Shown one piece after another: positions 1 to 10,132 of a DNA stretch of 64,000 nt. This DNA comes from Mitosporidium daphniae (lineage: Eukaryota; Microsporidia): assembly GCF_000760515.2 (NCBI RefSeq), contig NW_013546132.1, forward strand, positions 1 through 64,000. Reading direction: 5' to 3'. The notes beneath the pieces are model-generated. The model was not told the origin of the DNA and made no database searches. It saw nothing but the letters and a program-made list of their open reading frames with translations. Each line of letters starts with the position of its first letter. The first letter of the stretch is position 1. Position numbers and translations under genes: made by a program.

Positions 1-273
1 ACAAATTGACCGACTTTACATGAGGGATGAAACGGAATACAAATACCACATCACATACACATACCACAGCAACTACCGACAATTTAATTGCTAAACAAAG
101 TATTTGCTACAAATTCAAGTTGGCTTGTGCGAGCGGGATAATGGATGGAAATTCGGATTTATTTTCCCGAATTTATTTCTGTCATTGGCTTGGTCAAGGG
201 CCACCCTTATATGATCGCATCTGAGATTGAAAGGACCCTGTTACAAATATTTTCCTGTTCTTCATATAGCAGC
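1..273. other. No gene seen at left edge
   Basis: Two short overlapping forward frames (65 and 89 codons) lie here, but neither has a recognisable motif and the second runs into the antisense of the next gene. The stretch is probably the 3' flank of the minus-strand gene at 274-1866 plus intergenic sequence. Confidence 0.5.
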
Positions 274-1866
274 TCAATTAGACTGATATCTGAATTGAGC
301 ATCTGTTGCTTTATTTTTTCTAACATAAAAAATGACATTCATACTTTTTGCCGAGGCAAGAGCGTTTCTTATATTTTGATGGGATACCTGGATGAAATTA
401 GACGAAAATACTAGCAATCGGGACCTTTTACGAATTGTTTGTGGCGGTGTAATCAGGATCGAGGAGATTGAGTCGTTCAAGGACTTTTCCTCACAGCGTA
501 AGTGGTGGGGTGGATTTTTGGCTTTAGAGATCCGTTTAGTAGCAAGGACAGCAGGCGACTGGCTCTCAAGTTGATAAGATGGTTGCTCTGAATGTTGATA
601 GCATTGCCTGTCACTATATTGAGGTTGACAGGACATTAAATTATCAGGTTCATTAGAGGAGAAAGCAGAGGTCCCCAAATTGTCGGGGTTAACAATTGTA
701 TCTCGCAACTTTGAAGCAGAAAGATTCTCAATTTCAGAGTCAATTTCAAACTTTGACTTGCCATTTATGCCCATCAATCCGATGTCGTTTAGACCAGATG
801 ACATAGGCCCCAAATCGGGATAAGATGCCTTTATTGGGGACGAGCCCATGGCGTTGGATGCTGTGGGCGATGGCAAAAGAGTCGGATTGTGACAAGATTC
901 TTTATGTTGCTTTTTCAAGCTCTTTTTTGGAGAGCTTTTGGCTGAAGATGAGCTGACATCTACACCAACCTCAAGACTCTTCAAAAGCGAATCCAGCTTT
1001 TCAGAGCGGTCCTCATTAATGATGGAAAACGATATTTGGTCTTCATTTCCTAGCGAAATACGGAATTGGAATTTGTTGATTGCCAAGTGATTAAAATGGC
1101 CTTTAATCTTGTCGATGGGAGATACAATGTGATCTGAAAGAGACAGTTCGGATTTGTGGATGAAAATCATCGAAGCAAACATGTCGGCCAGTATTTTATC
1201 CTTAAATATGCCGGAGGGTGATATTGCAAAGTTGGTGAGATACACCGAAGTCACTTTGGTCTGGAATTTCCTATTGAAGAAATAAAGAAACCCCCGGCAT
1301 TCCTTATAAAACGAGGGCGTATTGAGTCTCGATAGGCAGTCATTAAGACACTGTTGCGTAGCATCGACCTTTGAGGTGAATAGCAACAGATCATAAGGCT
1401 TGTTTCTCTCGTGAGTTTTGTACAGCAGCAAAACCACTTCTATTTGGTCAACAATTGATTGGACCATTAATAGGAGCGAAAGGATGATGGAGTGCACATC
1501 TGGGAACTTGTTAATGCTCAATTTGACCGAGCTAGCTTCCTTACAAAAGAGCAGCAGCTTTGAAATAACCAAGGCAATCACATTGTAGTCGTCATTGTTC
1601 ACTTCGGAAATTCTGGCGAGCGTTTGAAGCAATGCAGAAGATAACAATGGACCGATGGCGTCTTTTTCGCTAACTGCAGACAATGAAACCAATCGAATGG
1701 ATTCTTTCAGTTTGGCCGCCGAAGTGGGTGAAATGTTGGCGTTGAAGGCCCTAATGGCATCGAAGAGTTCCTCCATGCGAACAGAGCTGCCGCGGTCTTT
1801 GTCAGAGATCGACAAGCACGGATTGGCGTCGATTCTTGATGAGCTTGAGAGCATGGGGAATCTCAT
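274..1866 (-). CDS. Uncharacterised 530-aa protein, helical N-terminus, disordered C-terminus
   Basis: This is a single uninterrupted frame from ATG at 1866. Residues about 30-270 are Leu/Ile/Val-rich with spaced charged residues, as in an all-helical (armadillo-like) fold. Residues about 300-480 are rich in Ser, Pro, Asn and Gln with a Lys cluster (KKSLKKQHK), typical of a disordered linker. The last 50 residues are again ordered and basic. There is no signal peptide, membrane segment or catalytic motif. The layout loosely recalls chromosome-axis or scaffold proteins, but I cannot name a family. A structure prediction searched against SYCP2/Red1-type and HEAT/ARM proteins would be decisive. 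The next minus-strand gene (Exo70-like) ends 264 bases upstream. Confidence 0.7.
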   Translation of the reverse strand: MRFPMLSSSSRIDANPCLSISDKDRGSSVRMEELFDAIRAFNANISPTSAAKLKESIRLVSLSAVSEKDAIGPLLSSALLQTLARISEVNNDDYNVIALVISKLLLFCKEASSVKLSINKFPDVHSIILSLLLMVQSIVDQIEVVLLLYKTHERNKPYDLLLFTSKVDATQQCLNDCLSRLNTPSFYKECRGFLYFFNRKFQTKVTSVYLTNFAISPSGIFKDKILADMFASMIFIHKSELSLSDHIVSPIDKIKGHFNHLAINKFQFRISLGNEDQISFSIINEDRSEKLDSLLKSLEVGVDVSSSSAKSSPKKSLKKQHKESCHNPTLLPSPTASNAMGSSPIKASYPDLGPMSSGLNDIGLMGINGKSKFEIDSEIENLSASKLRDTIVNPDNLGTSAFSSNEPDNLMSCQPQYSDRQCYQHSEQPSYQLESQSPAVLATKRISKAKNPPHHLRCEEKSLNDSISSILITPPQTIRKRSRLLVFSSNFIQVSHQNIRNALASAKSMNVIFYVRKNKATDAQFRYQSN

Positions 1867-2130
1867 TGAAACAAAATTGCGAATCCATCAATTTCCAACT
1901 CAACATGCGCATGCATGACTGCACCAGGCGAAGTTTGCATTATTTCGGACTTTTCCGCAAAGATTGACATTTTAGTGTGATGCGGGCCGGGAAACATCGC
2001 AACACGCAAGGCACAAGCGATTGCAAATCACAGCTTACAAGGCACAAATTACAAACAGAACTCTATTTCGGATATGGGGCGAGTGGCGACACTCAAGAGT
2101 TATGGTGATTAATTTTCGAATTTAAGTGCA

Positions 2131-4271
2131 TTATTTTTCAAATGGCGAATCTAAAAGTGCAATCAACTGTTCAGAGGACATTTGAAGCCACTTTGGATGC
2201 TCGATAATTTCAATTTTAAACCTGAAAGCATAAAAAGGGGTATGCCGTTACTTTGCAAGGAAAGAATTAAATGCCGCCAAAATGTGATCCCGAATTGAGC
2301 ACGTGATGCTTGCAGAGGCTTTGGGATTCTCGATCACAATGGAGTTCAGCAGTAAAATGGTCTCTTCAAATTGCTCATAAAAGCCCTTCCATAAAACGGT
2401 CAATGCTTACTTTGAGCGCATTTTTAGTTTTAACGGAATCCTTCGAGGCAAACGCCTCATTTAGCTTTTCTACGATGGGATCCGTTATTCTTGTCCCCAA
2501 GTTAGATGCTGAAATATGCCTACGTTGATATTGCGTTCTCGGTAACGGCGGCCAATTTGCTTTGCAGCGATTTTCTGAAAATCGCAAGCACCTGGCATTC
2601 GTTCCTGGTGTCCTTATAAAGAAGCAAGGAGAGATCCTCAAAAAATACATCCGAAAGATATGTGATGCAATTCAAGCGCAACAGCGCCCGCTGGATTGGC
2701 TTCTTTAGCGGACAATACGACGCATTGGTGTACAAGTCAACTAAAGAAAAAGAGATGTCAAAAGTTTCAACTAAAAGTATGCAATAGCATCTTACTGGTC
2801 AATCTTTCGGAATTCCGCAGTTTCTTCAAATGGTCGTTGAAAATGGTACTAAAGTGAATCCAAGAAGGCGGGGTTCTTTTATCATAAAGCTCGATGCAGT
2901 CGATGGTGGATGCATAAATGGCCATACCGAGAAAGTCGTTGAAAACGGTTTTCAGAGCTTCGGGCAGCTTGCAATTTGGCGCCAAAAATGGCGGCGGCGT
3001 ATTGGAAAGATCCGACAAGTGCTTTATATGCTTACTTAAAATGAGCTCTTTGCAATGCTCCTCAAATTCGCGAAGAAGCTTATCCAAAATGGGAATCTAC
3101 ACGTTATAACGTAGGAACGCACAAAGATATCAAATGGGCTTTCTTTGGACACAATTTCCGACAGCTCCGCCAAGATCTTTAAAGACTCGCTTGTTTTAAA
3201 TGCAGAATTGTTGCTTTCCATTTTAACCTTCGAAAAGAAGGTGTTTGACTCGATCGTCAGTGTTTCAAGTATACAGCTGTTGATCTTCACCAGAATGTCG
3301 TTTGATTGCAGGATTTCGGGGAAAATTCTAGATGTATTCGTTGTCTCTGCCTGGAAATCAGAAACCGACGCCAAAATACCTTCACAATGGCAATGATCAA
3401 TTTGAGCACCGAAATGAAAGACTTTGTCGCGTCGGGAAGCAGCTTTTTGTAAAAATCAATTTCCAGCCTTGCAAAAGAGCTTCTAATGGCAAGATAAGAC
3501 GAAAAGTATCCGATGCTTCTTAGAAGGATGTCCTTTGAAATCTTTTCCACCCTTCCTTGTAGCGTGCAAGTTGTAATGATTTTGGCAATCAAAGACAAAA
3601 ATTTGGAATTGTGCTCCGAAATCACGTATTCTTGCATTAGCCATTGCATTCGCATTACCTTCGCAGTCGATATGCACCATCGAGGCTTCTTGGCTAAAAG
3701 AAAGCGATCGATGTTACCTTTTTTGGGAATTTCCGAGCCTTGAATGCAGCTTTGGGTGTTGGTCCGTAGCCTTCGAAAGCTCGGTTGTAAATAGGGTCTC
3801 CAAATCTGCCAACGTCCTGTTGAGCAGTTTTTTCTTGAAATACGGTGCAATGCCAGCTTACCTGGTCGGAATGTTTTTCTTTGATGGCGCTGCAAATGGA
3901 CCACAATTCAAGGCAACAGGAAGCCTCTTTAAGCCTCAACAGACACTGAAGGAATTCATCATACGAAGCTTCATTCCTACATGTTGGGCGATAAAAAAGA
4001 CGGGTACATCAAATTTGGCTTTGAAATAACTTGGATGTCCGCTTCGTTTGGAACCTTCATGGCGTTCGAAATTTGGACCAGCTTTTCTCTCGTATTGCTT
4101 ATGTCTACAATTACGTGTGGATGAAAAATACTTTTTTCGCATAATGAAAGGGTTTGATGTATGCGGGCCAGTTTCTTTATCGGACCTTGGGAAAACAGCG
4201 TAACTTCTTCCTTCTACACATAACGTATGATGAGCAATGTGTACAAGCTCTTGCTCGGTGGGGTTGAGCAT
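2131..4271 (-). CDS. EXO70: Exocyst subunit Exo70-like, 12 exons with 11 tiny introns
   Basis: Exo70 tethers secretory vesicles to the plasma membrane as part of the octameric exocyst and binds PI(4,5)P2 and Rho GTPases. The frame is broken into 12 pieces that rejoin across GT-AG introns of about 24-34 nt, plus one of about 55 nt. Reading starts at ATG 4271 (MLNPTEQEL) and ends at TAA 2131. The N-terminus is a coiled coil (KKLARIHQTLSLCEKSIF). The C-terminal end matches the Exo70 family pattern: FYEQFEETILLLNSIVIEN, then a segment like the family's Y-x-x-F, then EHPKWLQMSSEQLIALL, which aligns with the conserved HPEKYIKYSPEDLENLL tail. A central LNCITYL aligns with the family's LLNNxxYL helix. 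COG6 was considered because its tail is superficially similar, but the N-terminal half fits Exo70 better. The gene is very intron-dense for its size. Confidence 0.75.
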
Positions 4272-4342
4272 TGGGGGTGATCGTTGATTTGCAGCTAAAA
4301 TTGAAAATTCCGACCTAATAAATTGCGAGTTTGTGGGTTTAT

Positions 4343-5344
4343 TCAAACACCGGCCTCGTTGCCGAGCATCGATGGCATTGTTGACACCGACGACCGCAGC
4401 CATTTGCCAAGGTTAAACATGAAAATGGGCAGCGCTGAAGACTTGAATGCAATTTCTTCCAGCAAATAGGATGGCGGGTTTTTTGGCAGTCCCCTCAAGC
4501 ATTGCTCTCTGCATTGATTATTCGAAGCAAGGGTTATTGGAATGTATTCCATCATTCTCGGGGCAGGCTCCCCATCGTCCTGCATCATTTGTTCTCTTAA
4601 CAAAAATTCAAAAGAGCCCCCATTTTTTGTCGGAATCAGCATCGATATCTTCCAGCAGATATCGTCGCCCGGCGTTGGGGTTATGGTGATGCCAAACATG
4701 CGCCCATATAAATCGAGAATCGAGTCGTTTGGTGTCAAGCCAATTGAAGCTCTTTTGCCAGCCCTATCATGTTGAGACGACTCGTCTGTATTTGAGCTGC
4801 AAGTATGGCATTGAAGCTCCTTCTGTAGCTTTTCAATTAGAGATTCCGAGGCTAGAATGGATTAGCTATGGCATTGCAAACCTTTGAATCTCTTTTCTGC
4901 AGCTTCTTTGTATTCGTTAAACAGAAATTCTGGCGAGCTTTTCCGGAGAGCTAGTAGCGATTTATACTTTTCTAGCAGCTCAAAATAAACTGTGTGCAGG
5001 TCATTTTCGGTGTATATGGTTTGCAGTTGCGTGGTTTCTGTACAATGATTTCCGGTTAAGGGATTAGAAATAGTATCGTTTAATTCGATTTTTTGCTCAA
5101 CCTCCGCATCTTTCAGGCATGGGGGCGATTCGCTACGTTGCTCGCATGTATCAACATTGAAAACAGGCGATTGTGAAATCCTTGATCCATTGTGGGCGAA
5201 TTCTGTGTTTGTATTAAGCCCGGGAGGGTCATTTTCAATGTTTTCTTTGGAAACGTCTTCTTTTACAACGGTAATTTGATTCCCATCTTTCGGCTTTGGC
5301 TTTCTTCTGCCCGATGTTGACCTTTTCAAGAAATGGGAGGGCAT
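4343..5344 (-). CDS. CSM1: Monopolin subunit Csm1/Pcs1
   Basis: Csm1/Pcs1 is a kinetochore and rDNA organiser. It forms V-shaped dimers that crosslink kinetochore microtubule-binding sites and anchor rDNA repeats. There are two exons, joined across a 30-nt intron (4852-4881, with a GCTAATC branch-like motif): the frame runs RFK, then ASESLIEKLQKEL, and continues to the end. Residues 1-110 are disordered and basic at the start. A coiled coil follows (YFELLEKYKSLLALR, FNEYKEAAEKRF), matching the family signature. The globular RWD-like domain shows LYGRMFGITI, EYIPI and PSYLLEEIAFKSSALPIFM, all hallmarks of the C-terminal Csm1 domain. The gene is divergent from the surface-protein gene at 5482 across a 137-base shared promoter, and its stop lies 71 bases from the Exo70 start. 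Confidence 0.85.
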
Positions 5345-5481
5345 CTTGAGGATTAATGAACTTTAAATTTTGGCTAAATTTTAATATACCGCTGACATTT
5401 TATTGAAAGTCGTTTATCATGGACATGATGGATTCCTGCATATAAATAGTACCGTCTGCAAGGGATTTATCTTATACTAGA

Positions 5482-7773
5482 ATGTTATACATTTTCAGCC
5501 TTTTTTTGACTTGGTTTTTGTTTGGATCCTTGCTTGTTGAAGCCAGGAGAAATTTTTGCCCAGCAGAGGCGCTGTATTCAAATCCATTCCAAAGCAGTAC
5601 ACTTAGCCCTTTGTCTAGGCAAGCGTCGGGGCCGATTAGTTCGTTTTCATCGTCCCCATTTTTCCCAAGTCATTCGCTATCCGTTGAAGTGAATTTACTT
5701 TCAAAGTTTGAAAAGGCTTTTGAAGATCACTTTTCGTCGGTAAAACCATCGGGAAGATTTACCTTCAACCCATCAGTACGAAGATCATCGGAACAGGGCC
5801 AAAGGGGGGATGATAGTCCCACAGATCTTTCAAATGGACTGTTTTCATCTCCGTTCCCTTTGTCTTCATCCAACTTTCCTGGAAAAGATACCAGTACCTT
5901 TACGCGCCCCTCTCAAAGAGAATTTGAGCACTCCACTTCAAGTCCAATCAACTTTCCTGAAACATGCAGGTCTGATCCCTCAAATTTATATGGTACAGAA
6001 GCTCCTTTATCCAATGAGTTAGGCACAAGTGTTCCTTCGCTTCCCTTTGCCCCTTCAGATTCATATGCGTTTTCGAATACCGAGTATAATGCAAACCTCA
6101 AGGGCTTTGATCATTCATCTTCAAGTCGTAAAAACTCGGATTTTCCATTTACAACCGAGATCTCATCCGGTGATATGACCAGCCAAGGATCGTCATCATC
6201 TTCAAATGGATTCGATACTCCTTCTACCAGCATATTTTCTAGCAACTCGAAATTTGATCCGAGCTCAACTTCAAAGTCATCCTCTTCAGGAAGTAGTCGA
6301 TCTGACTCGAGCGATTCTTTCAGCACAAAGGACTCGTCAAGCTCAATTACCACCAGTAGCTCAAGCTCTGGCCCGTCTTCGACCAGTGGTTTTGATTCAA
6401 AGTCTTGTTCTTCCAGTTTATCCTCCAGCTCGTCGGACCCGTCTTCTAGCTCATCCTCCAGCTCTTCGGGCTCATCCTCGAGCTCGTCGGACCCGTCTTC
6501 TAGCTCGTCGGGTTCATCCTCCAGCTCTTCGGACCCGTCTTCTAGCTCATCTGGTTCATCCTCCAGCTCTTCGAGCTCATCCTCGAGCTCATCTGGTTCA
6601 TCCTCCAGCTCTTCGAGCCCATCCTCGAGCTCATCTGGTTCGTCCTCTAGCTCTTCAGATCCTTCCTCTAGTTCTTCGCTAAATGCCTGCTCAACCAGCA
6701 TAACCAAGATTAGAGGGAATGTAAAATACGAAGAGGATCACGATGTTGATGAATTTAGCGACGAATTTGGCTCGCTTGACAGAGCGGGTTCATTGCCTCA
6801 TAAATGCCAAACAATAATCGCATACGACACTTCTTCCATTGTCCTAAAAACGAAATCAAACTTGGCTACCGTTTGTCCTGTGTATGCGCTTTCCGCATCA
6901 AAGGTTTCCCTTTTTGGCTTTGAATCCTCCTTTGCAAAGCTGTTTGGTTGCGCTGAAGGTTGGGCTTATGGAAGATCAACTTTGATTGCTTTTGATTGGG
7001 CAGAAGCGGACCTCTATGATGATACACGCACTATTGTCCTAGATAATGCACAGGTCCGTCTATATGGCCGTTCAAAGGGCATTTTGCATGACCAGGCATC
7101 TGCAGAGCTTTTTGATGCATCTAGAGCCTTCCTATTTGAAAGATCCGTGGCATCAATTTTCATTGAACCGTTAATGAAAATCAATGTTGCCGCATTTAAT
7201 GACTCCATGATCGATATCCGTGGCTGCCGCGGGCTTGACAATTTTTACACAAAAGGCCAACGCCACTCGTCTCTTTCTTCGTCGCTGTCTTCTCATCAGT
7301 TTAGTCATGGCTTGCTTTCACGAAGGAGGCTCACTCACTACCCTGTCAACGTATATTTATATGACAAGGCTACTCTAAGGCTTCCCATTCGTTGCCAACA
7401 ATATGTTACGGTTGTGAGAAGAGGCCCCAATTCGTTTATCAGCATAGATTCCACCCTTGACTCAACGTTGGAAGACTCTGAAACCCCAACAGGCGCATTG
7501 ATTGGTGAAAAAGGAGATACCCTTGAAGGAAGTCTGGAAATAGCAGAAAAAGCGGACATTGGCAACCTTGGTTTTATTTTTCCGACTTCACAAGACGCAT
7601 CTGTGCAGAACATTCGTAGAGATGATGGCGCCAATGAAATTATAAATCTCAATGCATTTCCTCCGGGTTCTCTCAATAAGACCGCTTCGGCTGCGTATGC
7701 GAATACGCTTTCTTGGATTGGCACTGTGATTTTGCTTCCCATTTTTGTTCTTGGAGCTGCCATCGTTTTATAA
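5482..7773 (+). CDS. Secreted, probably GPI-anchored Ser-rich surface protein with a beta-repeat domain
   Basis: This is a single 763-aa frame. It begins with a classic signal peptide (MLYIFSLFLTWFLFGSLLVEA) and ends in a hydrophobic tail (SWIGTVILLPIFVLGAAIVL) preceded by small residues, as in GPI-anchor signals. Residues about 60-300 are Ser/Thr/Phe/Pro-rich. Residues about 310-395 are nearly pure Ser in blocks broken by Gly, Asp-Pro or Pro. Residues about 445-565 contain a roughly 8-residue alternation of small, hydrophobic and acidic residues (AEADLYDD, AQVRLYGRSKGILHD, ASAELFDASRAFLF). That pattern resembles stacked beta-strands of a solenoid or beta-helix. I infer a spore-wall or cell-wall protein displayed on an O-glycosylated stalk; no enzyme motif is visible. 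Confidence is high for secretion and low for role. Confidence 0.85.
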   Translation: MLYIFSLFLTWFLFGSLLVEARRNFCPAEALYSNPFQSSTLSPLSRQASGPISSFSSSPFFPSHSLSVEVNLLSKFEKAFEDHFSSVKPSGRFTFNPSVRRSSEQGQRGDDSPTDLSNGLFSSPFPLSSSNFPGKDTSTFTRPSQREFEHSTSSPINFPETCRSDPSNLYGTEAPLSNELGTSVPSLPFAPSDSYAFSNTEYNANLKGFDHSSSSRKNSDFPFTTEISSGDMTSQGSSSSSNGFDTPSTSIFSSNSKFDPSSTSKSSSSGSSRSDSSDSFSTKDSSSSITTSSSSSGPSSTSGFDSKSCSSSLSSSSSDPSSSSSSSSSGSSSSSSDPSSSSSGSSSSSSDPSSSSSGSSSSSSSSSSSSSGSSSSSSSPSSSSSGSSSSSSDPSSSSSLNACSTSITKIRGNVKYEEDHDVDEFSDEFGSLDRAGSLPHKCQTIIAYDTSSIVLKTKSNLATVCPVYALSASKVSLFGFESSFAKLFGCAEGWAYGRSTLIAFDWAEADLYDDTRTIVLDNAQVRLYGRSKGILHDQASAELFDASRAFLFERSVASIFIEPLMKINVAAFNDSMIDIRGCRGLDNFYTKGQRHSSLSSSLSSHQFSHGLLSRRRLTHYPVNVYLYDKATLRLPIRCQQYVTVVRRGPNSFISIDSTLDSTLEDSETPTGALIGEKGDTLEGSLEIAEKADIGNLGFIFPTSQDASVQNIRRDDGANEIINLNAFPPGSLNKTASAAYANTLSWIGTVILLPIFVLGAAIVL
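6418..6680 (+). repeat. Degenerate Ser-codon tandem repeat
   Basis: Imperfect units such as TCATCCTCCAGCTCTTCG are repeated with Gly (GGT/GGC/GGG) or Asp-Pro spacers inside the surface-protein gene. TCN and AGY serine codons alternate, so the DNA repeat is diverged while the protein stays poly-Ser. Such tracts change length readily. Confidence 0.85.
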
Positions 7774-8129
7774 TTGCAATAAAATACCAATTTACATCTT
7801 TTTGAACGCCATCCTCTGTGATTGCAGCCATATCGTCGATGGGTTATGTCGATGTTTGTTCATAGGGTTAGCAATTCATAATGGTGTGTAATCGAGCAAC
7901 ATTCAAACAAGCTCGCGGAGCCCTGTGCAATGTCCTTAAAATTTCAAGCCGCCAAGAAAAGTTACCAGCAGGCGCTGATATTTTGGCGAAACTGGACACA
8001 TGCACGAAATTGATCGGTACGCATGTCGTCGTTGCGGGCTCGTGTAATTACGGAATTTAAGCGATCCGACTTTTCAAATTGGCAACCAATTGGAGTTCGA
8101 CTTTTTAATTTATTTTATTTTGCTTTTGC
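7774..8129. other. Intergenic, no gene seen
   Basis: This stretch separates the surface-protein gene from the phosphate permease. It holds a TAGGGTTAG telomere-like hexamer near 7863 and A/T-rich sequence just after the upstream stop that could serve as a poly(A) region. No RNA gene or reading frame of interest was found. Confidence 0.6.
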
Positions 8130-9452
8130 ATGCTGCCTCTGATTGCCATTGTTGTGGTGGCATTTGTTCTATCCTTCTTCCTCGCGTGTGGACTTGGTGC
8201 GAACGATGTCTCGAACGCATTTGCAACTTCAGTTGGTGCCAAGGTTCTGCGTCTTCGAACCGCGTTCATTATCGCCTCAATAGCCGAAATGGCCGGTTCC
8301 GTTTGCTTAGGGGGTCTAGTTACGGAAAAGATTATCCGGGCAACACTTACGCCTGGCGTTTTGACGCCAGAAGAGATGATTTATGCGATGTTAGCCTCTC
8401 TTATTTCGGTTACGTTTTGGCTAGCGTTTGCAACCTATCTCAAGCTCCCCGTCTCCGCTACGCATGCAGTCATTGCCGCCATGATTGGGGCTGGAATGAT
8501 AGCAAATTCTTCTGCTGTTTGTTGGTCTTTACTGTCGCACATGGCATTGGCTTGGGTTCTTGCGCCTGTTATTTCGGGGGCGTTCTCGTCCCTCGCCTAT
8601 GTTCTCCTGAAAAGATTTATTCTCAATAGAAAGGATCCATTTACAGTTGGGCTTAAATCAATTCCATACATTTATGCCCTTACCATTGGGGTCAACCTAT
8701 CCATGATTGGATATCAGCTAAATTACAAGCTTGCACTCTCCTTCTCAGTATTTCTTCTTTTAGTAGGAACAATCTTTGTCCTCATTATTTCAACCCTTCT
8801 TATTGCCCGTCTGATTGTGGTGCCTTGGACAAAGTCGATCATTGATTCTAGAAAACAGCTGAATCCCAAAGATTCTCCCATCGCCCCTTCCGGTGATGAC
8901 GTCGAGCAGTTATTTTCGATTCTCCAAATTCTTTCGGCTATATTCACGTCGTTTTCCCATGGTTCAAACGATATCTCAAATAGCGTGGGGCCTCTTTTTG
9001 GCCTCCTTAATGCCTATTTAATGGCAAATGGAAGGCCAATGATGACATCGGACTCCCCTGCACTTTATGGCCTTCTTACCTTTGGGAGTATTGGAATGAT
9101 TGTCGGCCTATTTACATGGGGAGCACGTGTGATCGAAACACTGGGAACCAAACTTACAGCATCAATTAACCCCTCAAAGGGCTTTTCAATTGAGCTGGGC
9201 TCGGCGATCACAGTGCTTGGGGCCTCTATCGCTGGTCTTTCTGTATCCACAACCCATTGTAAAGTTGGTGCAATCGTGGCCCTTGGGCTTAATGAAAGTC
9301 ATCAATCCCCTGTTAACAAACTATCAAATCCACCTAAACCGGTCAATTGGCGGTTAATTGGCGATATTTGCGCAAGTTGGATTTGTACCATTCCATGTGC
9401 TGGCCTTCTTTCTGCAGGCTGTTATTTCTGCTTGTCAACTTTCATCCCATAA
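8130..9452 (+). CDS. PHO89: Inorganic phosphate permease, PiT/SLC20 (PHO89-like)
   Basis: This is a sodium- or proton-coupled phosphate symporter of the plasma membrane. The 440-aa frame is rich in hydrophobic segments and contains both inverted-repeat signatures of the PiT family: GANDVSNAFATSVGAKVL near residue 25 and FSHGSNDISNSVGPLFG near residue 275. The second-half motif around GLSVSTTHCKVGAIVALG is also typical. The central cytoplasmic loop is much shorter than in yeast Pho89 or human SLC20, closer to the minimal forms seen in prokaryotes and parasites. Start ATG 8130 is chosen because translation from there begins directly in the first membrane helix. There are no introns. Phosphate uptake is a plausible need in an intracellular or endoparasitic lifestyle; that link is inference. 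Confidence 0.92.
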   Translation: MLPLIAIVVVAFVLSFFLACGLGANDVSNAFATSVGAKVLRLRTAFIIASIAEMAGSVCLGGLVTEKIIRATLTPGVLTPEEMIYAMLASLISVTFWLAFATYLKLPVSATHAVIAAMIGAGMIANSSAVCWSLLSHMALAWVLAPVISGAFSSLAYVLLKRFILNRKDPFTVGLKSIPYIYALTIGVNLSMIGYQLNYKLALSFSVFLLLVGTIFVLIISTLLIARLIVVPWTKSIIDSRKQLNPKDSPIAPSGDDVEQLFSILQILSAIFTSFSHGSNDISNSVGPLFGLLNAYLMANGRPMMTSDSPALYGLLTFGSIGMIVGLFTWGARVIETLGTKLTASINPSKGFSIELGSAITVLGASIAGLSVSTTHCKVGAIVALGLNESHQSPVNKLSNPPKPVNWRLIGDICASWICTIPCAGLLSAGCYFCLSTFIP

Positions 9453-9736
9453 ACTGTACGAATAAAATTTTGATTTATTTTTTGTCATACATATGATGAA
9501 GCCGACTGGACACTACATTACGGCTCACGCATATGGCGCGTTTCGATGAGGCAAAGTTCTTAACTCAGAAAAAGGAGCAATTAAAAGCGAATTTAATCTA
9601 AAAAGCAGTGTGTTATTGGGAGGAGGGCCACAAGTAAATATATTTTCAAAGACCTGAAATTCTATTTGATGAGTTTGTATGATCATGAAACAATATGAGC
9701 ATATAAAGAATTACGGGTGAAATTTTTGGATATTCT

Positions 9737-10132
9737 ATGCATAAAAAGCATTTCCTTCTCCGTGTTTCAATTCTTGCCTGTATTTTCATTCTGACATCTG
9801 CCTTGCATTTCTCTTTTAGTTATAGCTTTAATAAAGAAAAAGGTGGCGGTGCAAAAATTGAAATTTATGGCTATACTGGCTGCGAATACTTTAACAAAGC
9901 AGTGAAAATGGCAAAGCAACTACCTAAAGACAACATCGTAAAGATAGAAGCTAGTCATTTTTTCTTTTGGAACAATACAGTGGAAAATCTGCAAAGGAAA
10001 ACCAAAAAAGAATTACATAGGTATTCGCCAATCATTTTTATCAACGATAAGTTCATTGGTAACACAAGGAAATTTAAAAAATGGATTCGGTCCCATATAA
10101 AAAATCGATTCACATTCGGCCCTTTTATGTGA
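9737..10132 (+). CDS. Membrane-anchored monothiol glutaredoxin-like protein A
   Basis: A 131-aa protein with an N-terminal hydrophobic anchor (residues about 8-28), then a thioredoxin-fold domain. YGYTGCEYFNKA aligns with the glutaredoxin CPYC site, retaining the first Cys but with Phe in place of the second. YSPIIFINDKFIG aligns with the glutaredoxin cis-Pro and GSH-binding strand. Yeast Grx6/Grx7 are membrane-anchored monothiol glutaredoxins of the early secretory pathway and offer the closest functional analogy. The usual GG after IG is replaced by GN, so activity may be altered. The downstream neighbour at 10550 is a diverged paralogue with the same plan, suggesting tandem duplication. 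Base composition is A/T-rich relative to flanking genes. Confidence 0.65.
   Translation: MHKKHFLLRVSILACIFILTSALHFSFSYSFNKEKGGGAKIEIYGYTGCEYFNKAVKMAKQLPKDNIVKIEASHFFFWNNTVENLQRKTKKELHRYSPIIFINDKFIGNTRKFKKWIRSHIKNRFTFGPFM

Noticed and set aside
2131-4271. COG6 as identity of the intron-dense gene
   Set aside because: The C-terminal tail is similar in both families, but the HPxKWxxxSxEQLxxLL end and the helix before it fit Exo70 better, and no COG6 N-terminal motif was found.
6111-6707. 198-codon minus-strand acidic frame (repeating ELEDEPDELED)
   Set aside because: It is the exact antisense of the poly-Ser tract of the surface protein; Ser codons read backwards give Glu/Asp-rich frames.
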